A stretch of DNA of 64,000 nucleotides from Methanospirillum hungatei (GTDB lineage: Archaea; Halobacteriota; Methanomicrobia; Methanomicrobiales; Methanospirillaceae), in assembly GCF_019263745.1 (NCBI RefSeq), contig NZ_CP077107.1, positions 62,001-126,000 on the forward strand, given 5' to 3'. Of this stretch, positions 26,026 through 36,079 are shown piece after piece. The notes below the pieces were generated by a model. The model was not told the origin of the DNA and did not search any database. It saw only the letters and a list, made by a program, of their open reading frames with translations. How positions within the stretch are numbered: position 1 is the stretch's first letter; every line of letters starts with the position of its first letter. Position numbers and translations under genes: made by a program.

Positions 26026-27927
26026 ATGAAGATCGGAGCAATACTCCCGGTTCTTGCAATAATTCTCCTGTCAATAATGACGATAGGAGTTGTTGCAGAA
26101 GAGAATGTCACGGGATCCGGGTGGTACGATCAGGGGCTTGCAGCCTTTGAAAGTGAAAATTACGAAGAGGCAGTTACAAACTTCCTGAAAGCAGTAGAAG
26201 AGAACCCAGAGGATGAACAGGCCCTGTTCAAACTTGGTGGTTCATATTTAATGTCTGGCGATGTTGAATCAGCCCTGTATGCATTCCAGAATGTTACTAC
26301 AATAAATCCTGAAAATGGGAATGCATGGAGTAATATCGGTATGATTTACCTTGTCGGTAAGGAAAAACCAGATCCAGTCCCCGCTCTTGAAGCATTGACT
26401 CAGGCGGTTGAATACACACCTGATGATGCAGGTATCTGGATTAACAAGGGAATTGCACACCTTCTCAATACAGAATCAGATTTAGCGTTAGAATCATTTA
26501 ACAAGGCAATTGAGATCATGCCGGATAGTTCTCGTGCATATTACTGGAAAGGTATTACTCTCTCTGATCTCGGTCAGCCCGAAGAATCCCTGGAAGCGTA
26601 TACCAAGGCAATTGAACTCAATCCTCAGTTTAAGGATGCTTTATATGCAAAAGGAATTGCAGAAAGTGCTCTTGGTAAATTTGATGAAGCAGAAGCAACT
26701 TTCAACGAAGTACTGACTATTGAAGGTGATTACTCTGAACCATTCCTTACTGTTGGCAGCGATTCTGACGTATGGGACCGGAAGGGAAGAATTCTCTTTG
26801 AGGTTCGCAGTAACCCTGATGAAGCACTTGTTGCATTCAATAAAGCAATCGAACTCAATCCGGCAAATGCAAATGCTCTCTACTACAAGGGACGTGTTTT
26901 ATACGATCAGGATGATCTGACCGGCGCAATATCAGCATTTGACGAAGCAATTGCAGCAGATCCAACCATGGGTGTTGCACATTACTGGAAAGGTCAGGTT
27001 TACATCGACCAGAGTGACCGTTCAGGAGCAATCGCAGAATTCAGAACTGCAACCGAGTTAAATCCCGGTCTTGCCGATGCATGGTACTATCTCGGTGGTC
27101 TCTTAAGTGATGAAGGTTCCTATGAAGAAGCAACCACTTCACTTGACAAAATGATTGAGATTAGGCCAGATCTTGCTGATCCTTATTATCTGAAAGGATT
27201 GACTCAGTACCAGCTTGATAACTATCAGGATGCAGAAGATTCACTTGAACAGGCAACCATGCTTAACTCAACTCAGATGACTGACGATGACCGATCTAAG
27301 GCATTCTATACTCTTGGATTATCAAAGGTTCAGAATGATGACAATCAGGGTGCATCTGAAGCATTTGCTGAAGCGGTCGTTCTGAATGCATCTAATGCAG
27401 TTGCTTGGAATGACTATGGTGTTGTTCTCAATGAGCTTGATAACCATGACGAGGCTCTGAAAGCGTTTGAAGAAGCAATAGGAATTTCTGCAGAGAATGC
27501 TGAATTCCACTACAACCTGGGAACAACCCTCAATTCACTTGAAAAACCTGAGGAAGCAATAGCATCCTTTGACAAGGCAATTGAAATTGAACCAAGTCCG
27601 CGTGCATATCTTGCAAAAGGAATGGCTCTGCTCATCCTTGAGAACTATGAAGAAGCTCTCGGTGCTTTCGAATCTGCAATTGCACTTGACGATACAAAGG
27701 CAGACCTCTGGGCACAGAAGGCATTAACTCTCTATAAACTGAACAGAACCGATGAAGCACTAGCAGCAATAAACAAAGCACTCTCTTATGATGAGTCCTG
27801 GCAATATGCTCTTGATCTCAAAGCTCTAATTGAAAATCCGGAAAGTGGAAACACAACCGAATTACAATCAGATGCACCAGCTTTAGAAATGAATGAGTCT
27901 GAGGAATCTTCTGAGAACTCAAACTAA
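26026..27927 (+). CDS. Exported tetratricopeptide-repeat (TPR) protein
   Basis: 633 residues. The N-terminal signal peptide (MKIGAILPVLAIILLSIMTI, cleavage near residue 25) is followed by about 15 TPR units of 34 residues from ~33 to 600, with recurrent A.LxLGxxL...AxxxFxxAIELxP patterns. The last ~30 residues are Ser/Glu-rich. TPR arrays are protein-binding scaffolds; here the array would lie outside the membrane or be lipid/membrane attached. No catalytic domain. It has its own promoter and ribosome binding site (AGGTGAT). The next gene encodes a second long TPR protein without a signal peptide. Confidence 0.88.
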   Translation: MKIGAILPVLAIILLSIMTIGVVAEENVTGSGWYDQGLAAFESENYEEAVTNFLKAVEENPEDEQALFKLGGSYLMSGDVESALYAFQNVTTINPENGNAWSNIGMIYLVGKEKPDPVPALEALTQAVEYTPDDAGIWINKGIAHLLNTESDLALESFNKAIEIMPDSSRAYYWKGITLSDLGQPEESLEAYTKAIELNPQFKDALYAKGIAESALGKFDEAEATFNEVLTIEGDYSEPFLTVGSDSDVWDRKGRILFEVRSNPDEALVAFNKAIELNPANANALYYKGRVLYDQDDLTGAISAFDEAIAADPTMGVAHYWKGQVYIDQSDRSGAIAEFRTATELNPGLADAWYYLGGLLSDEGSYEEATTSLDKMIEIRPDLADPYYLKGLTQYQLDNYQDAEDSLEQATMLNSTQMTDDDRSKAFYTLGLSKVQNDDNQGASEAFAEAVVLNASNAVAWNDYGVVLNELDNHDEALKAFEEAIGISAENAEFHYNLGTTLNSLEKPEEAIASFDKAIEIEPSPRAYLAKGMALLILENYEEALGAFESAIALDDTKADLWAQKALTLYKLNRTDEALAAINKALSYDESWQYALDLKALIENPESGNTTELQSDAPALEMNESEESSENSN

Positions 27928-28014
27928 CCTTCTTTTTTCCCGAAAGTTCAACTATACTCGTGCTGATAGGTACATAATCTGCAGATACACATCTGTAATT
28001 ATTTCAGGGCCCTT

Positions 28015-29859
28015 ATGCACATGAATGAAAAAGAACTGATAATGATCAGAGCTGCTCATCATGCCAAACATGAAGAGTTCGATCTGGCACTTTCCTGTAT
28101 ACAGATGATTCTGGATGAAGATCCTGATGATTCCGTCGCTTGGTTTAATAAAGGATATACTCTCCATTTATCCGGAAAATTAGATGAAGCACGGGATTTG
28201 TTTCTGGAGTTGAATGAGCAATACCCGGAAAAAACAGATGTTTGTTTTGAACTTTCCCTCCTTGCAATTGATACCGGAAATCATGATGAAGCAGAAGAGT
28301 ACTTAAACAAATGCATCATGCTTGAGCCATTGAGTCCACAACCACGGATAGAACTCGCAAGAATGTTGTATGAAGCTGGAGATTATGAAAGATCAAAAGA
28401 AATTTTTACTGAAGCCCTTGTCTTTGATCCTGAAAATGGTCTTATCAGGATGTACCTGGGTTTGATATCGGTTCATTTGAAAAAACCAGATGAGGCAGAA
28501 CGTTGGTACCTGGAATCTCTGGACCATGATCCGGACAATACTGAAATCCTTTTTCATTGTGCCCGGTTATATGAGGAACTTGGAAGACGGGATGATGAGA
28601 TTAAATGTTACAATCGTCTGATTGAGATTGATCCTGAACAAATAATTCCCTGGTTGAAAAAGGGAATGATCTATCTGATCGCTGATGATCTTTCCAAAGC
28701 AGTCCTCTCTTTTCGGATGGCTGCCCGATTGGACACAGAAAGCCATCTCCCCCATCTGCTTCTTGGGCTCGTATACAACACCCTCGATAGGCATGAAGAT
28801 GCGATCACCTCACTTGAAAAAGCGGTTGCATTATCTCCTGAACCAGACATTCTGTTGCAATATGGGCGTGTATTAGGTTCATCATTTCAATATAAGAGAG
28901 CATTGGAGATTTTTGACTCTGTACTACAGGTACGACCGGATGACAGCACTGCTGCAGAAGGATATGCCCGAACACTTTATCATCTGCACCGGTGGGAAGA
29001 TCTGATTTCATTTTGTGAAGAGCGAAGAGAAGAGGATTCTGACAATCCATTCTGGGTAACTACGATTGCACGGACTCTTGGATGGCACAAAGATGATCCA
29101 GATATGGGAATTACCATTTTAAAAGATTGGGCTGATGCTCATGTCGGGACACAGGCGTATCTGGTTCTGGCTGATCTACTCGTTCATATTGGAAGATATG
29201 ATGATGCTAGGGAGACCTTGTCGTCTTTGGTACATGATTATCCAGACGATATGCAGATATTATACCGGTATTCATCGCTTTTGGCACAGATGAAAGAATT
29301 TGATCTGGCAGCTGAGCAGTTTGAAAAATTAATAGCTGAAAATCCACGAGAAGGAAACCTTGCTTATCTGGCAGGACAGGCATATGAACAGGCCGGTGAT
29401 CCAGACCGGGCGATTGACCTTTTCTCAAATGCACTGATTGCAATGCCGGATAATGCGGAGGTCTGGTTAGCTCGTGCACGTGTTTTGTTTGAACTGGGTC
29501 ACTTTCATGAAGCAGGTGTAAACGCTCGTCAGGCAGCAGAGCTTGATCCTGATTGGTTTGATGCATTCCTTCTAAAGGGAATGGCAGAAATCCAGGCTGA
29601 AGAGTATGAAAAAGCTCGAATCAGCTTGACCCGTGCAACAAATCTTGATCCAGAGAATCCGGAAGGCTGGGGTTACCTGGGTGATGCTCTTCTTTTATCT
29701 GGTGAGGAACCGGTAGCAAAAATATGTTATGAACGATCACTGGCGCTTGATCCTGATGATAGTAGGGTTTTGGACGTTTATAAGACCTGCATGAATAACC
29801 TTCTTGATCGAGCTGGAGAGGATCACCCTGAAGAACCTATATTGGATGAAAATCCGTAA
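28015..29859 (+). CDS. Cytoplasmic tetratricopeptide-repeat protein
   Basis: 614 residues made almost entirely of TPR helices (about 15-16 repeats, e.g. [27 protein letters not shown]-type units and a regular run from 480 to 600), acidic overall, no signal peptide or membrane segment. It is a scaffold of unknown partner. The start may be the ATG at 28015 or the one two codons later. It precedes rfcS by about 95 nt on the same strand and may belong to the same transcript. Confidence 0.87.
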   Translation: MHMNEKELIMIRAAHHAKHEEFDLALSCIQMILDEDPDDSVAWFNKGYTLHLSGKLDEARDLFLELNEQYPEKTDVCFELSLLAIDTGNHDEAEEYLNKCIMLEPLSPQPRIELARMLYEAGDYERSKEIFTEALVFDPENGLIRMYLGLISVHLKKPDEAERWYLESLDHDPDNTEILFHCARLYEELGRRDDEIKCYNRLIEIDPEQIIPWLKKGMIYLIADDLSKAVLSFRMAARLDTESHLPHLLLGLVYNTLDRHEDAITSLEKAVALSPEPDILLQYGRVLGSSFQYKRALEIFDSVLQVRPDDSTAAEGYARTLYHLHRWEDLISFCEERREEDSDNPFWVTTIARTLGWHKDDPDMGITILKDWADAHVGTQAYLVLADLLVHIGRYDDARETLSSLVHDYPDDMQILYRYSSLLAQMKEFDLAAEQFEKLIAENPREGNLAYLAGQAYEQAGDPDRAIDLFSNALIAMPDNAEVWLARARVLFELGHFHEAGVNARQAAELDPDWFDAFLLKGMAEIQAEEYEKARISLTRATNLDPENPEGWGYLGDALLLSGEEPVAKICYERSLALDPDDSRVLDVYKTCMNNLLDRAGEDHPEEPILDENP

Positions 29860-29954
29860 TATATAGAGTACGAGAGATCAGGGTATCTGGTCAGATGAAA
29901 TCTTCACCATTCCATATTGATAGTTCAGGTACCATTCCGGAGGATATTATTGCA

Positions 29955-30926
29955 ATGGAAGAATCACATGCTATTTGGATAGAAAAATACAGGCCCAGAG
30001 TACTTGAGGATATTATTGGACAGCAGGAAATCATTGAGCGATTACGTTCCTACGTCGCTAAACGAGAGATGCCTCATCTACTCTTTACCGGAAATGCAGG
30101 GACTGGAAAGACTACAGCTGCAGTAGCATTGGCCCGTGAATTTTTTGGTGAAGACTGGCAGATGAATTTTAGGGAGCTGAATGCATCTGATGAACGAGGT
30201 ATTGACGTTGTCAGAAACCAGATCAAACAATTTGCCCGGACATCTCCGTTTGGAGCATCAACATTTAAGATTCTTTTTCTGGATGAAGCAGATGCTCTTA
30301 CCACTGATGCTCAGTCAGCTCTTCGGAGAACAATGGAGACCTACGCTCAGACTTGCCGGTTTATTTTATCCTGTAATTACTCGGCGAAGATAATTGATCC
30401 TATCCAAAGCAGATGTGCCATTTATCGGTTCAGACCCTTAGGAAGACATGCAGTAGCTGAGATGGTCCAAAGAATTAGTGCAGATCAGAACCTGACAGTG
30501 AGTGAAGAAGTCATCGATGCAATTTTTTATGTTGCACAAGGTGATATGCGAAAAGCCATTAATGCCCTTCAGGGAGCCGCAATACTTGGTCGTGAAATCA
30601 GCCCTCCCATGATTTTTGCCATTACTGCAACAGCACGGCCTGAGGAGATTGACGATCTTATCGATCTTAGTATTGCAGGAAATTTTCTCGGAGCTGGGAG
30701 TGCACTTCAGGCACTTCTCCATGACCGGGGTATTGCTCCCCAGGAATTGATCGGACAGTTATACCGTGCAATTATTAAACGGGATCTATCAGAGACCATT
30801 AAAGTCCGACTCATTGATGCCCTTGGTGAAACCGACTTCCGTTTATCTGAAGGAGCCGGAAGCGATATTCAGATGCAATCTCTCATCGCAAAATTTGTGA
30901 TGTACTGTGGAAATAATTCAAGATAA
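29955..30926 (+). CDS. rfcS: Replication factor C small subunit (clamp loader ATPase)
   Basis: 323 residues. AAA+ motifs: WIEKYRP, Walker A GNAGTGKT (46-53), Walker B LDEADALT, the SRC motif ([10 protein letters not shown]) with the arginine finger, and the C-terminal collar domain. It loads the PCNA clamp onto primed DNA together with RfcL. An upstream in-frame ATG at 29895 would add 20 residues, but ATG 29955 has a perfect GGAGG at 29939-29943 (11-nt spacing) and gives the conserved [15 protein letters not shown]-terminus, so it is preferred. The 3' end overlaps the first cheW by 20 nt. Confidence 0.93.
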   Translation: MEESHAIWIEKYRPRVLEDIIGQQEIIERLRSYVAKREMPHLLFTGNAGTGKTTAAVALAREFFGEDWQMNFRELNASDERGIDVVRNQIKQFARTSPFGASTFKILFLDEADALTTDAQSALRRTMETYAQTCRFILSCNYSAKIIDPIQSRCAIYRFRPLGRHAVAEMVQRISADQNLTVSEEVIDAIFYVAQGDMRKAINALQGAAILGREISPPMIFAITATARPEEIDDLIDLSIAGNFLGAGSALQALLHDRGIAPQELIGQLYRAIIKRDLSETIKVRLIDALGETDFRLSEGAGSDIQMQSLIAKFVMYCGNNSR

Positions 30927-31410
30927 TTCAGGTTCCAAACCATCTGGAGACCTTGTGCCTGATTCAGACCTGTTGATATTTCTTGTTCAGGATGTCAGAA
31001 TTGGGATTCCTGCTGTCATGATTGACCATGTTTTCCGGATGGTCGCAGTAACTCCACTCCATGAGGCTCCACCAGGAATAATTGGTATTATAAATTATCA
31101 TGGTGAGATTTTTCCGGTTTTTTCTTTTAGAAAATATTTTTCGTTACAAAACAAGTCTCTTTCACCCAAAGATTATCTTCTTATCGTTCAAAGTGAGCGG
31201 TCTCTGGCCATCATTGCAGATTACATAGAGGGGGTTTTTAATTTATCTGGAGAAATTATTCCGCCCGAAAAAATAGACCCTGGAATTCAAGGTATAACCG
31301 GATTCTATCGCTGTAAAGACGGACTGCTTGTGGTTACTCATCCTCAAGATCTGATAAGTCTTACAGATCAAAAGAAAATTCAAGCAATGAAAGAATTCCT
31401 GGCAATATGA
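30907..31410 (+). CDS. cheW: CheW-type coupling protein (first of two)
   Basis: 167 residues. A CheW SH3-like domain covers ~20-150 ([58 protein letters not shown]). CheW links receptors to the CheA kinase in chemosensory arrays. The GTG start lies inside rfcS, overlapping it by 20 nt, so translation is probably coupled; the stop overlaps the cheR start as ATGA. It differs strongly from the second CheW (32935), as expected for the two distinct CheW proteins (WspB and WspD) of Wsp-type systems. Confidence 0.87.
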   Translation: MEIIQDNSGSKPSGDLVPDSDLLIFLVQDVRIGIPAVMIDHVFRMVAVTPLHEAPPGIIGIINYHGEIFPVFSFRKYFSLQNKSLSPKDYLLIVQSERSLAIIADYIEGVFNLSGEIIPPEKIDPGIQGITGFYRCKDGLLVVTHPQDLISLTDQKKIQAMKEFLAI

Positions 31411-32924
31411 ATGAAAAATTTGATAAAAATGTTCTAATTGAAGTTCAACAATTCATTCTTAAACACACCGGGATTCTTTTTGATGATGATCATCTTCAGG
31501 ATCTTAACCGACACTTAACCTCTGTCTGTTCGGATTTGAATATTCCATTATCATCATGTATTCATTATATGAAGGATTCATCTCTGAACAATCAATTTGT
31601 TGATGCTCTTGTCCACCATATCACAATTGGGGAAACCTATTTTTTCAGAGATAAAAATCTGTTCTTGTATCTTCGGGATTATTTGTTTCCTGATCTCATT
31701 CAAAAAAGAAGATCTGAAGGAAAATTATTTATTCGGATATGGAGTGCTGCCTGTAGTAGTGGTGAAGAACCATATTCTCTTGCTATTCTTCTTAATCATC
31801 TTCTTTCTGATATCAATTCCTGGGACATTTACATCCTTGGTACTGATATTAACCAGAAGATGCTAGAGCGGGCACGAGTTGGAATATATTCCCGATGGTC
31901 ATTTCGGGACGATCCAATCTTACCAATTGGACAATATTTTACTCCGTATCCTGATAACCGGATGAAAATTAATGAATCCATTAAAAAAATGGTACGATTT
32001 GAACGAATGAACCTCATCAGAGACACACATTTTTTTCACGGACTTGGCCCTTCATCACTTGACATAATTTTTTGCAGGAATGTTCTGATGTATTTTTCAA
32101 AGAATCAATCCCGTGATGTTGTTTCACATCTCATATATTCGCTTCGAACAGGAGGTTTTCTAATTGTATCCCCGCAGGAAATTGGTATTGTTTCAGGACA
32201 AAAAATACAATTATTGCACCATGGATCAGTCTTTCTTCATGTTAAAAACAGTCCGAAAAAAATTGTACCTGAAAAGACTCTCGAAATGACACCTGATTTA
32301 AATACAGATATAACCCAATTTGAAATTGAGCCCGTTAACCTAGAATTTCAGGAAGAAGAAATATCTGATGTATTTAGATCTGTTCCTGATTATGATATCA
32401 CTGATGGAGTACAACCTTCCAATAATCATTCCTTGGAAGAGAAAAATTCTTTTAATAGTTTTTTTGATGAAAATAAACTTCAGGAAACTGGTATCATAAT
32501 TGAGCGTAATAGTATTGCTCAGAATAGGTTAGCATTAAAACAGATTGAGGCGATAATCAGAGAATATGCCGGAGCAAGAGAGTATGAGAAGGCACTTGGA
32601 TGGAGTGAGCGGTTAATAGCACAAGATCCTTTGCATCCACGGGCATATTTATTAAAGGCAGCGATTTTAGACGAACAAGGGTTGTATGTTCAATCTTTGC
32701 AAGTTCTTCGCCAGTCTCTGTATGCAAATCCTGATTATCTTCCTGCCCACCTGGCAATTGCCGGCATCTATTCAAAGATAGGAAAACCAGATCTTGCCAA
32801 GCATCACTATAATATCGCAGTTGACATTTTGAATATGATGGATGAGGACAAGGTTTTGGAGGAAACAGAGGGTATCTCTGCGAGCAAAATGAAAGAGATG
32901 ATACATTTGTTACTAAAAGGATAA
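31407..32924 (+). CDS. cheR: CheR methyltransferase fused to TPR domain (WspC-like)
   Basis: 505 residues. The CheR domain (1-~270) has the N-terminal helical part, then HHITIGETYFFRDKNLF, SAM motif WSAACSSGEEPYSLA at 112-126, GTDINQKMLERAR and IFCRNVLMYF. It methylates glutamates of receptors. A linker of ~110 residues with low complexity leads to two to three TPR units (about 385-490: AREYEKALGWSERLIAQDP, AYLLKAAILDEQGLYVQSL). A CheR-TPR fusion is characteristic of Wsp and Frz-like alternative chemosensory systems. The start overlaps the preceding cheW by 4 nt. Confidence 0.9.
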   Translation: MNEKFDKNVLIEVQQFILKHTGILFDDDHLQDLNRHLTSVCSDLNIPLSSCIHYMKDSSLNNQFVDALVHHITIGETYFFRDKNLFLYLRDYLFPDLIQKRRSEGKLFIRIWSAACSSGEEPYSLAILLNHLLSDINSWDIYILGTDINQKMLERARVGIYSRWSFRDDPILPIGQYFTPYPDNRMKINESIKKMVRFERMNLIRDTHFFHGLGPSSLDIIFCRNVLMYFSKNQSRDVVSHLIYSLRTGGFLIVSPQEIGIVSGQKIQLLHHGSVFLHVKNSPKKIVPEKTLEMTPDLNTDITQFEIEPVNLEFQEEEISDVFRSVPDYDITDGVQPSNNHSLEEKNSFNSFFDENKLQETGIIIERNSIAQNRLALKQIEAIIREYAGAREYEKALGWSERLIAQDPLHPRAYLLKAAILDEQGLYVQSLQVLRQSLYANPDYLPAHLAIAGIYSKIGKPDLAKHHYNIAVDILNMMDEDKVLEETEGISASKMKEMIHLLLKG

Positions 32925-32934
32925 TTGAGAAATT

Positions 32935-33477
32935 ATGACCGGATTATTTCAGCAGCCCGAATGTGAGGATGCTAATATTTTACTGGAACGAGCCAGATGT
33001 CTCGCAGAGCCACTTGGACAAAAAGAAAAAACAGGAGAAGGATTAGATGTACTGACATTCTGGCTCAATGGTGAACGATACTGTGTTTCGATGAAGTATG
33101 TCCGGGAAGTTACACTATTACGAGCACTCACAACACTTCCCGGAACTCCTGATTTTATCCTGGGAATTATCAGTATACGTGGCAGGGTTGTTTCAGTAAC
33201 AGATTTACGTGTTTTTTTTAATCTGCCAAGAAAAGGCCTATCTGATTATAATAAAATTATTGTGTTATCCGGAGAGGGTATGGAATTTGCTATACTTGCA
33301 GACCAGGTAGATGGCGTCTCACATCAAATCCTCTCTCATCTTGGTCCTTTACCTGAAACAATTAGTGGAATCGGCAAAGATTTTCTTGAAGGTGTTTTTC
33401 CAGGACCTTTGATGTTAATTAAAACCGAAGCTGTACTGAGTCATCCTAAATTGGTGGTACGAAGTGCTCAGATATGA
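32935..33477 (+). CDS. cheW: CheW-type coupling protein (second)
   Basis: 180 residues. CheW domain at ~35-170: VLTFWLNGERYCVSMKYVRE, GTPDFILGIISIRGRVVSVT, EFAILADQVDGV. It starts 10 nt after cheR. A 30-residue N-terminal extension precedes the fold. It is followed by a 115-nt gap with an independent ribosome binding site before the receptor gene, so a second promoter may lie there. Confidence 0.9.
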   Translation: MTGLFQQPECEDANILLERARCLAEPLGQKEKTGEGLDVLTFWLNGERYCVSMKYVREVTLLRALTTLPGTPDFILGIISIRGRVVSVTDLRVFFNLPRKGLSDYNKIIVLSGEGMEFAILADQVDGVSHQILSHLGPLPETISGIGKDFLEGVFPGPLMLIKTEAVLSHPKLVVRSAQI

Positions 33478-33592
33478 TATTTTCCTAGGTGAGAATATGG
33501 CAGTATGTAAACGGTAAAGATGAGAATTAACTGGTACGAATACGATATTGTTGAACAAAACAGTATTTGATTTTAATTGAAAGAGGGAATCA

Positions 33593-36067
33593 ATGAGTAT
33601 TATTTCACAATTAGATAATATAAAAATTGGAAAAAAGTTAATTGGCGGATTTTTTTTTGTTATTGTCCTGATGTCTCTGGTAGTTGTTGCCTGTTTTTTA
33701 AGTGTTGATCGATTATCCATGGAAATGGATCAGCTCTATTCAGAGCAAACAGTACCTCTGATGCAGACTGGGAATATGGAATCTTCTTTACATTCTATTC
33801 GTGCACTTGTTTTTCGTTCACTCTCTATCCCTGAAGAGCGTGAACAGGATTTTGGTCGGGTAAATACAGAAATATCAAATGTAGAATCAATAATTGCAGA
33901 TTTTAAAGATATCCCACTTAGTGATGAGCAAAAGAATATTCTCAATACATTTGAAGATCAGTGGATTCGGTATAAATCTGCCGCTCTTTCGGTATTTGAG
34001 CTTGAAAAAAGTGGAAAAGAGAAAGATGCCATATTATCTGTTATGAATGGTGGTGAACATGCTGAGGCACGACGGGCGACAGAATCAACATTTTCAGCCT
34101 TGAAAGATTCACTTATTTCTGATGCACAAAGAACTATTCATAATAGTTCAAATGAGACGAAAACTCTTGCTCTAATCATGTTTACTCTCGGAGCCGGGGT
34201 AATTATTCTTTCAATAATTATTGCATTTATCCTGACCAGGAATATTACACGACCTCTTGATGAGCTCATTGAGGTTGCAACACGAATTGGACATGGAGAT
34301 AGTTCCGCTCGAATTGTTTTTCATCGGAAAGATGAGATCGGATTACTTGGAGAATCTGTCAATGATATGAGTAAAAATATCGCTCATATGGCTACTGATG
34401 CTCATTCTCTCACTGATGCAGCGGTAAGGGGAGAATTGTCTTACCGGGCTCATGCTGATGATCATGAAGGTGATTATAAAAAGATTATTTCTGGTATTAA
34501 TGCAACCCTTGATGCCTATCTCAAACCGATGAAAATCACTGCATCCTTTATTGATGAAATAGCTCATGGGGAGATCCCTCAACCTCTTGATTCACCGTTT
34601 TCCGGTTCATTTGAAGAAATCAGGATTAATCTGAACAATCTTGTCACTGTTCTGAATAAAAGAAATACTGAAATTGAATTGTTAATTGAAAATGGAATTG
34701 CCGGCAATCTTGATTATCGGGTTAATGTATCTGAATATACCGGATATAGCCGGAATATGTTTGAAGGCATTAATAAGATGCTCGATTCAATCATTGGCCC
34801 GTTAAATGTAGCAGCAGAATATGTAGAACGAATCTCACATGGTGATGTTCCAGCCCGGATATCTGATGAATATCATGGTGATTTTAATGAAATTAAAAAT
34901 AATCTGAATCAATGTATAGATGCTATCAATTATCTGATTGAAGATGCCGGGATGCTGACACAGGCAGCAATTGATGGAAGACTTGAGACCCGTGCTGACG
35001 CTGCCCGACATATGGGCGATTTCAGAAGAATAGTTGAAGGGGTCAATTCCACCCTTGATGCTGTAATTGAGCCGATACATGAAGTTATGAGGATTTCCGG
35101 AGAATATGCAAATGGAAATTTCACTGCACGGGTGGATGAAACCCTGCATGTGAAAGGAGAATATATCACATTAAAGGATGCCCTCAACCGGATTGGAATA
35201 GAACTTTCCAGGATGATGACTGTCATCAATGAAGAGTTATATCAGGGCGTGAATGTCCTTTCATCTGCATCCACAGAAATTTTATCCGTTACAGCTCAGT
35301 TGTCCTCCAGTACAGCAGAAACAGCATCAGCCGTGAATGAGACCTCTGCTACGGTAGAAGAAGTCAGGAAAACCACTGAAGTGACCAACCAGAAAGCGAA
35401 AAATGTTGCTGAAAAGTCCCAGGCAGTTAATCAGGTGGTGAAAAACGGTCAGACATCTGTTGAAGAGATAATTACCGGAATGAATCACATCAATCAGCAG
35501 ATGGAATCCATTGCATCGAATGTAATCCGTCTTTCTGAACAAAGTCAGGCTATTGGGGAGATCATCGTCAGTGTGACTGACATTGCAGAACAGTCCAATC
35601 TGTTAGCTGTCAATGCCTCTATCGAAGCTGCAAAAGCAGGTGAATTTGGGAAAGGATTTGGTGTGGTTGCACTAGAAATTAAAAGTCTTGCTGAGCAGTC
35701 AAAACAGGCGACAACGAATATCCGGAATATTTTAACTGACATTCAACGAGGAATCAGTTCTACTGTGATATCAACAGAGCAGGGAACAAAGACTGTGGCA
35801 GTCGGGATGAAACTGACAAAAGATGCTCAGGAGGCGATAGTTGTTCTTTCCCAGAGTATTGCAGATACCGCCAGGGCAGGTGTTCAGATTACTGCTTCTA
35901 GCCAGGAACAGGTCGTTGGTATGGACCAGATATCCATCGCAATGGAAAATATCCGGACTGCTGCCCAGAATAATCTGGAAGTAACCAGACAGGTGGAGAA
36001 GACTGCACGGGATCTTCATGATCTTGGAAATAGTCTGAAAGAAATTACCGAACGATTCAGGGTATAA
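33593..36067 (+). CDS. Methyl-accepting chemoreceptor with poly-HAMP region
   Basis: 824 residues. Topology: TM1 ~15-38, an extracellular four-helix-bundle-like sensor ~40-185, TM2 ~190-212, HAMP ~213-266. Then about 290 residues of tandem HAMP-like repeats (recurring GxYxxI...NxxLdxxxxPl and [10 protein letters not shown] units), followed by the signalling helices ~560-824 with the tip [20 protein letters not shown] at about 664-683 and [12 protein letters not shown]. Gln/Glu pairs suited to methylation flank the tip. No C-terminal pentapeptide for CheR. Ribosome binding site GAGGG is 5 nt from the ATG. The ligand is unknown. Confidence 0.93.
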   Translation: MSIISQLDNIKIGKKLIGGFFFVIVLMSLVVVACFLSVDRLSMEMDQLYSEQTVPLMQTGNMESSLHSIRALVFRSLSIPEEREQDFGRVNTEISNVESIIADFKDIPLSDEQKNILNTFEDQWIRYKSAALSVFELEKSGKEKDAILSVMNGGEHAEARRATESTFSALKDSLISDAQRTIHNSSNETKTLALIMFTLGAGVIILSIIIAFILTRNITRPLDELIEVATRIGHGDSSARIVFHRKDEIGLLGESVNDMSKNIAHMATDAHSLTDAAVRGELSYRAHADDHEGDYKKIISGINATLDAYLKPMKITASFIDEIAHGEIPQPLDSPFSGSFEEIRINLNNLVTVLNKRNTEIELLIENGIAGNLDYRVNVSEYTGYSRNMFEGINKMLDSIIGPLNVAAEYVERISHGDVPARISDEYHGDFNEIKNNLNQCIDAINYLIEDAGMLTQAAIDGRLETRADAARHMGDFRRIVEGVNSTLDAVIEPIHEVMRISGEYANGNFTARVDETLHVKGEYITLKDALNRIGIELSRMMTVINEELYQGVNVLSSASTEILSVTAQLSSSTAETASAVNETSATVEEVRKTTEVTNQKAKNVAEKSQAVNQVVKNGQTSVEEIITGMNHINQQMESIASNVIRLSEQSQAIGEIIVSVTDIAEQSNLLAVNASIEAAKAGEFGKGFGVVALEIKSLAEQSKQATTNIRNILTDIQRGISSTVISTEQGTKTVAVGMKLTKDAQEAIVVLSQSIADTARAGVQITASSQEQVVGMDQISIAMENIRTAAQNNLEVTRQVEKTARDLHDLGNSLKEITERFRV

Positions 36068-36079
36068 GCGGAAAGAATC

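Noticed and set aside
29895-29954. Longer RfcS start at 29895
   Set aside because: It gives 20 extra non-conserved residues; a perfect GGAGG precedes ATG 29955.
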